Source: Nguyenibacter vanlangensis
GTDB lineage: Bacteria; Pseudomonadota; Alphaproteobacteria; Acetobacterales; Acetobacteraceae
DNA: 35,144 bases
Direction of reading: 5' to 3'
Assembly: GCF_013376155.1 (NCBI RefSeq)
Contig: NZ_JABXXP010000005.1
Span: 1-35,144, forward strand
The position numbers and the translations under genes were made by a program. Below, piece after piece: positions 31,697-35,144 of this stretch. Positions within the stretch are counted from its first letter, which is position 1, and each line of letters starts with the position of its first letter. Under the pieces are notes generated by a model, which worked only from the letters and a program-made list of their open reading frames with translations, searched no databases and was not told where the DNA came from.

Positions 31697-32762
31697 CCGC
31701 GATGCCTCCCTGCTTTTGGCCCTCCCGATCGGCCTTGATGCCGAGGTGAGCCGAAATGCTCTGTCCGATCGCCTCGCCGAGGACGACGGGCACAGCATTG
31801 CCGATCATTCGGCCGAGAACCTTGAAATGGGTGGGACTGCCCTCCGGCACGAAGGCATAGTCCTTCGGGAACCCTTGCAGGATGGCGCCCTCTCGCAAGG
31901 AGATACCCCGATCCTGTTCGGGATGACCGAACCGACCGTTGCCGAAACCATAGAACTGCGTCGTGATCGTCGGAGCAGGGTCGTCCCAGGTCATGCGCCC
32001 GTAGACGCCAGGATAGGTGCGGCCGGTTTCCTTGCGATGGCATTCTGCGACCAGCCGTTTGGGCCAGTCGCGCCACGTCCCGCCGGGGCGGGAGGCACGG
32101 ATGCGCTCTAGGTTGAGATCCGAAAGCCTGGACGACATATGGAATGCGTCGCTTTTGTGAGCGCTGCCGGCTTCAATGGCGGGTAGCTTTCCGATCGCGT
32201 CTTTGACGGTCCGCGGCTTTTCGTGCGTCGGCGCGATCAGCTCAATCGGACCGATCAGGCTCGCCAATATGACCATCCGCCGCCTAGTTTGCGGCAAGCC
32301 ATATTGGGTGCAATCGACGACGCCTTGCCAGACGTTGTAACCCAGCCGACGCAGAGTGGCGACGAAGTCGTCGAACACCGCGTGCTTTTCGACCAGAGGC
32401 ACGTTTTCCATGGTCACGACGTCCGGCCGGACTGACTTTATGAGGCGCGCGAACTGGTACAGCAGGGGCCAGCGCGGACTCGTCAACGTGTCGTAGCGTT
32501 GGGAATAGGTCGAGAATGGCTGACAGGGCGCGCAACCGGCTAAAATCCGGATCTCGGCATCACCATAGAGCTTCTTTAGGTCCGCCGGTTTTACGTTCTT
32601 GATGTCTTTGGCGATGAAGCGCGAGCTGTTGTTGGTTTCGAACGGGTAGCGGCAAGCCGCATCGACATCAATGCCTGCGACGACCAGGATGCCCGCTTGG
32701 ATCAGGCCATGCGTCAGACCGCCCGCGCCACAAAACAAGTCGATGCACGCCACTCTACTCAT
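31668..32762 (-). CDS. dcm: DNA cytosine-5 methyltransferase (Dcm/DrmMII-like)
   Basis: The protein has 364 residues with the motifs of C5 methylases in order: I DLFCGAGG (8-15), IV GCAPCQPFS with catalytic Cys80, VI MENVP (118-122), VIII QTRRRM (about 157-162), and X MIGNAVPV near the end. The target recognition region lies between VIII and X, and the recognition sequence cannot be read off. It overlaps the upstream HTH gene by 4 bases and vsr by 29. Class 2 DISARM uses a C5 methylase (DrmMII) while class 1 uses DrmMI. Here both methylase types stand in one operon. It could mark self DNA for DISARM, or be a solitary modification unit that happens to lead the operon. Confidence 0.92.
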   Translation of the reverse strand: MSRVACIDLFCGAGGLTHGLIQAGILVVAGIDVDAACRYPFETNNSSRFIAKDIKNVKPADLKKLYGDAEIRILAGCAPCQPFSTYSQRYDTLTSPRWPLLYQFARLIKSVRPDVVTMENVPLVEKHAVFDDFVATLRRLGYNVWQGVVDCTQYGLPQTRRRMVILASLIGPIELIAPTHEKPRTVKDAIGKLPAIEAGSAHKSDAFHMSSRLSDLNLERIRASRPGGTWRDWPKRLVAECHRKETGRTYPGVYGRMTWDDPAPTITTQFYGFGNGRFGHPEQDRGISLREGAILQGFPKDYAFVPEGSPTHFKVLGRMIGNAVPVVLGEAIGQSISAHLGIKADREGQKQGGIADVARKPLVA

Positions 32763-33001
32763 TGCTTCCCCTTCGTGGCGCGCTTTTCTCGACCTTTTGC
32801 ATCACTCACCGCATGCTCATCGCCCTCGTCGGATGCTTTACCGGCCCTGACCCATGAATCGACCTCGTCCGACTTGAACTTCCAAAGCCTTCCGACCTTG
32901 TGGGCCGGCATGTCCCTCTTGGTTATCCAGCCGTAGATCGTGTCTTTGCTCACTCCCAGATAGCCGGCGATTTCCTCGACGGACATCCAGCGATCGGACA
33001 T
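32759..33001 (-). CDS. Helix-turn-helix regulator (excisionase-type HTH_17)
   Basis: The protein has 80 residues. The winged helix is MSVEEIAGYLGVSKDTIYGWI, then KRDMPAHKVGRLWKFKSDEVDSWV; the tail is charged (DAKGREKRATKGKQ). Proteins of this type bind DNA as excisionases or regulators. Here it is the first gene of the dcm-vsr-DISARM operon and overlaps dcm by 4 bases (ATGA), so a controller role for the operon is likely. A DNA-targeting subunit for the methylase is less likely. AAGG lies about 9 bases before the ATG. The promoter at 33037-33065 precedes it, with an imperfect inverted repeat in the spacer. Confidence 0.85.
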   Translation of the reverse strand: MSDRWMSVEEIAGYLGVSKDTIYGWITKRDMPAHKVGRLWKFKSDEVDSWVRAGKASDEGDEHAVSDAKGREKRATKGKQ

Positions 33002-33036
33002 GAATCGCCCTTTCTTCCGCCGACACAGACGACGGG

Positions 33037-33065
33037 ATTATTCCACCGAAACCGGGCTGAGTAAA
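33037..33065 (-). promoter_or_regulatory. Candidate promoter of the dcm-vsr-DISARM operon
   Basis: On the minus strand TTTACT (33060-33065) and AATAAT (33037-33042) are 17 bases apart, matching 4 and 5 of 6 consensus bases. The -10 lies 35 bases before the HTH start. Imperfect arms AAACC and GGTTT flank the -35 box and may form an operator. No other promoter-like site is obvious up to drmC, fitting a single long transcript. Confidence 0.45.
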
Positions 33066-33153
33066 GCGGGTTTGGTCTGATTTAGGCCGATCTAAGCGGA
33101 GAATTGCGAATTGTGCGAGGAGCGGCGAGGCGGATCATTCCTTGCGCTGGTGG

Positions 33154-33876
33154 CTAGGATTCCCACAGAACCTCGGTGGCGAGGTATTCCCATAGAACCG
33201 TCCGCACCCTAAGGCCCCCGGACGCGTCCACGGAATACCGATAGGTGCCGGGCTGAACTATCACCCAGCCGTCCAACAGGTCGGCGCCGGTCACGAGGCG
33301 GGACATCATGCGGCTCCCAACCTCTGGCCATACGGCCAAACCTGGGCCTTCGCCCGCGCTCTCGAAGTCCGAGCGCTGTTCGGAAGACATGCTTTCGAGT
33401 GGAGTGGTCCAGACGTGGATGGGGGCATTGAGCATAGGCTCCCCCCATTCAAAGTAAGCGTGTCCGCGAGCGTTCTTCACCACCACTCGGTTGAGGCGCT
33501 CCACGTCCGGCTTCCACAGGAATCGCTTCTCACCTCCCACAGTCGTGTATTCGGTCCGCGATCGCTCGATCAGAGTGCGCAGCCTGGGACTCGCTGCCAA
33601 CGCGCGGGCGGCGCTCGCATTCGATTGTTGCTCGGGCGCGCTGGAGCCGGAGAGGACGCAGCTCAGAAACGTCACCGCGTATTGTTCATCCCGCGAGACG
33701 CTGGTGTTGCATTCCTTGCAAATCGCGACGACCGGCAAGTGGTGCGGGCGCGGCTTCGACAGCAGGCTTTTCGACGGAACATGGTCGTCGCTCGTGTCAA
33801 GGCCAACGAGCGATCGCGCGCAGTGAATGCACCACGATTTCTGTCGATCGTCGACGAACTCTTCGGTTCGCTCCAT
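33154..33876 (-). CDS. HNH-type endonuclease-like protein
   Basis: The protein has 240 residues. The N-terminus has C16-x2-C19 (WCIHC), DDHVPSKSLL with His32, and C53-x2-C56 followed by Asn57 (AICKECNTSVSRDEQY). This is the layout of an HNH zinc-finger nuclease, with the second Cys pair preceding the Asn. The C-terminal 150 residues have no domain I recognise, though VERLNRVVVKNARGHAYFEWGE looks like a small beta-alpha unit. HNH proteins of this kind are common in genomic islands and often have no known target. It lies directly upstream of the DISARM promoter, in the same orientation, so read-through into the operon is possible. AGAGAG lies upstream of the ATG. Confidence 0.7.
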   Translation of the reverse strand: MERTEEFVDDRQKSWCIHCARSLVGLDTSDDHVPSKSLLSKPRPHHLPVVAICKECNTSVSRDEQYAVTFLSCVLSGSSAPEQQSNASAARALAASPRLRTLIERSRTEYTTVGGEKRFLWKPDVERLNRVVVKNARGHAYFEWGEPMLNAPIHVWTTPLESMSSEQRSDFESAGEGPGLAVWPEVGSRMMSRLVTGADLLDGWVIVQPGTYRYSVDASGGLRVRTVLWEYLATEVLWES

Positions 33877-34069
33877 GGAGCATTCACTCTCTTGTCGATG
33901 CGTTGGTGAAGCCGACCGGCCGAACTCTCGGCCCGGTTTCGTGCTCAGGCTGGGTTCCGAAGCTCATGGGCAGAGATTTAACGAGTGGAGTCCGGGGCCG
34001 GCAAGGCAGCGTCCCGTCCGTAGCTGAGTCCAGCCTTGCGCGAGAGTGAGATAGTTCTGTTCCGATGCG

Positions 34070-34090
34070 GTGGACACCATGTGGACACCA
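34070..34090. repeat. Tandem 10-bp direct repeat near the tRNA end
   Basis: GTGGACACCA occurs at 34070-34079 and 34081-34090, an 11-bp period of one helix turn. It lies 70 bases from the tRNA 3' end, where arm-type integrase sites of tRNA-integrated elements usually are. It is therefore a possible attachment-site arm. The rest of 33877-34157 has no gene. Confidence 0.5.
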
Positions 34091-34104
34091 CGGCGGAAAA
34101 GCGA

Positions 34105-34126
34105 AAGGCCGCCTCGCGGCGGCCTT
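34105..34126. terminator. Hairpin terminator near the element end
   Basis: AAGGCCGCC (34105-34113) and GGCGGCCTT (34118-34126) form a perfect 9-bp stem with the loop TCGC. A-rich and T-rich edges make it usable in either direction. It would end tRNA-Gly transcription on the minus strand or isolate the element. Confidence 0.6.
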
Positions 34127-34140
34127 CTCGTAACGCTCTG

Positions 34141-34157
34141 ATTTCCTTAGAGGAAAT
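34141..34157. repeat. Short inverted repeat abutting the tRNA 3' end
   Basis: ATTTCCT (34141-34147) and AGGAAAT (34151-34157) form a 7-bp inverted repeat around TAG, ending exactly where the encoded CCA begins. It may be part of the tRNA 3' processing region or of an attachment-site junction. Confidence 0.4.
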
Positions 34158-34232
34158 TGGAGCGGGCGAAGGGATTCGAACCCTCGACCCCAACCTTGGC
34201 AAGGTTGTGCTCTACCCCTGAGCTACGCCCGC
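34158..34232 (-). tRNA. tRNA-Gly (anticodon GCC)
   Basis: On the minus strand a full cloverleaf is present. The acceptor arm is GCGGGCG (34226-34232) with CGCCCGC (34162-34168). The anticodon stem is CAACC/GGTTG with the loop TTGCCAA, so the anticodon is GCC (Gly). The T loop is TTCGAAT. The discriminator is T at 34161 and CCA is encoded (34158-34160). The gene is intact. tRNA 3' ends are common integration targets, and the ICE-like genes lie on its 3' side. Confidence 0.95.
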
Positions 34233-34250
34233 ATCGTGTCGGTGAACGGC

Positions 34251-34279
34251 GGTTTAGGGGAAAGCGGGGGGGCTGGCAA
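34251..34279 (-). promoter_or_regulatory. Candidate promoter of tRNA-Gly
   Basis: On the minus strand TTGCCA (34274-34279) and TAAACC (34251-34256) are separated by 17 bases, ending 18 bases before the tRNA 5' end. The -35 matches 5 of 6 consensus bases and the -10 only 3, so the call is tentative. Confidence 0.35.
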
Positions 34280-34478
34280 GGGGGTAAAATTCATCTGGGG
34301 CGTTTTTTGTCGTTCGTCCGCATCGGCGCTTGTGGGACGGGAGGCGGGCGACAATGTTATGGGGTATCATGGTGATGCCGTTGGGCGCGCCGGTCGGGTG
34401 ACCGGGCCCGGGGACGGCCGGGCGTGGCCGGGGGCGGGCAGCGGCGGATCACCAGTCAGGCAAGCAGGATCGGGTTTC

Positions 34479-35144
34479 ATGGAGTACATCATCGGTCAGT
34501 CCCGCACAGGACGAGGTGGCGCCGCGGCGGACGCCGTTGGCGGCCTGGTGGACGAATCGGGCGTGCCGACGGCCGCCGCCGTGGGCGCCGCCGGGGGAGG
34601 CGGCGATGCCGGATTGATCGTCGATGGCACCCAGGACAGTTTCATGCAGGACGTGCTGGAAGCCAGCCGCAGCCTGCCGGTGCTGGTCGATTTCTGGGCG
34701 TCCTGGTGCGGTCCGTGCCGCCAACTGACCCCGGTGCTGGAGAAGATCGTCCGCTCGGCCGGCGGGCGGGTGAAGCTGGTGAAGATCGACATCGACGCCA
34801 ATCGCGCGCTGGCCCAGCAACTGACGCAGGTCGGGCTGCCGTTGCAGTCGATTCCCCTGGTGGCGGCCTTCTGGAAAGGGCAGATCCTGGATCTGTTCCA
34901 GGGGGCCCTGCCGGAGAGCGAGATCCGGCGCTTCGTCGAGGGGCTGTTGAAGGAAGCGGGCGGGGGCGGCATGCCGTCGGCCGACCTGATCGCCGCCGCC
35001 CGGGCCGCGCTGGAGGCCAACAGCGCCGAGGAGGCGGCCGGCCTGTTTTCCCAGACCATCGAGATCGAGCCCGAAAACCCCGCGGCCTGGGGTGGGCTGG
35101 CGCGCGCGCTGATCCTGATGGGCGACGAGGACGCCGCCGAGGGC
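34479..35144 (+). CDS. Thioredoxin/TPR co-chaperone, CnoX (YbbN)-like (3' end outside window)
   Basis: The first 222 codons are in the window. After a Gly/Ala-rich N-terminal stretch (about 1-50) comes a thioredoxin domain (about 52-160) with the active site WASWCGPCRQL and the core PVLVDFW. The usual cis-Pro region reads LQSIPLVAAFWKG. A TPR region follows (AAARAALEANSAEEAAGLFSQTIEIEPENPAAWGGLARAL). This is the layout of CnoX/YbbN, a holdase that protects proteins from oxidation and hands them to GroEL or DnaK. The C-terminus is cut by the window edge. AGGA lies about 12 bases before the ATG. It is taken as chromosomal sequence beyond the element border. The long Gly/Ala extension before the thioredoxin fold is not essential to the call. 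Confidence 0.9.
   Translation, partial: MEYIIGQSRTGRGGAAADAVGGLVDESGVPTAAAVGAAGGGGDAGLIVDGTQDSFMQDVLEASRSLPVLVDFWASWCGPCRQLTPVLEKIVRSAGGRVKLVKIDIDANRALAQQLTQVGLPLQSIPLVAAFWKGQILDLFQGALPESEIRRFVEGLLKEAGGGGMPSADLIAAARAALEANSAEEAAGLFSQTIEIEPENPAAWGGLARALILMGDEDAAEG

Noticed and set aside
31271-32762. A complete stand-alone restriction-modification system at dcm-vsr
   Set aside because: No cognate restriction endonuclease gene is recognisable; Vsr is a repair enzyme, and the operon continues straight into drmD.
34036-34221. Short open frames running through the tRNA gene
   Set aside because: They arise from tRNA sequence (the encoded RIPSPAP-type peptide is a known artefact) and lack ribosome sites.
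34496-35059. A 187-codon minus-strand frame
   Set aside because: It is antisense to the thioredoxin gene, whose WCGPC active site is plain.

Overview
The window is GC-rich DNA from an alphaproteobacterium. The order is an inference: the RepA/ParA/DUF2285/DUF736/DUF2493/DUF932 gene set is typical of alphaproteobacterial integrative and conjugative elements (ICEs), and the thioredoxin-TPR gene at the right edge would fit Rhodospirillales/Acetobacteraceae. Positions 1 to about 34,157 look like the maintenance, control and cargo part of one ICE-like element inserted at the 3' end of a tRNA-Gly(GCC) gene (34158-34232, minus strand). The chromosome resumes to its right with a CnoX/YbbN-like thioredoxin gene cut by the window edge. 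No integrase, relaxase or type IV secretion gene lies in the window; they would have to lie beyond the left edge.

Maintenance and transfer control, 1-13,030. An operon on the minus strand reads AlpA/RdfS-like excisionase, RepA-type replication initiator, ParA (cut by the window edge). The 3' part of repA carries iteron-like direct repeats and DnaA-box-like sites, a possible internal origin. At 2597-4252 lies what looks like the FseA-QseM-QseC excision switch known from Mesorhizobium ICEMlSymR7A. The FseA-like activator is split over two overlapping frames that a +1 shift would join. A small DUF2285 antiactivator and an XRE repressor are divergent, with a perfect 29-bp double palindrome between them. 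A second XRE gene has its own promoter-overlapping inverted repeat. Then come DUF736, a membrane protein, a YqeY-like protein, DUF2493, a Toprim protein, a large ParB-like protein and DUF932. The parB-like and DUF932 genes share a 5' leader whose two stems are kept by compensating base changes, so it is probably a structured RNA.

Defence block, 13,132-33,876, all on the minus strand. A tightly overlapping ten-gene operon runs HTH regulator, dcm (5mC methylase), vsr, drmD, drmMI, a GHKL ATPase, a methyltransferase-fold protein, drmA, drmB, drmC. This is a class 1 DISARM system (drmD-drmMI-drmA-drmB-drmC) with two departures. A 5mC methylase (the type of methylase found in class 2 DISARM) and a Vsr endonuclease are fused to its front, and a two-gene GHKL/methyltransferase-like cassette sits between drmMI and drmA. 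Downstream lie a PIN-like nuclease gene with lower GC and a DUF3883 PD-(D/E)XK-like gene. Upstream lies an HNH protein.

Working model (inference): the element is kept by RepA/ParA/ParB functions, leaves the chromosome only when the frameshifted activator overcomes its antiactivator, and benefits its host through a composite DISARM island. The strongest candidates for something undescribed are the composite DISARM operon, the GHKL/methyltransferase-like insert, and the covarying leader RNA.
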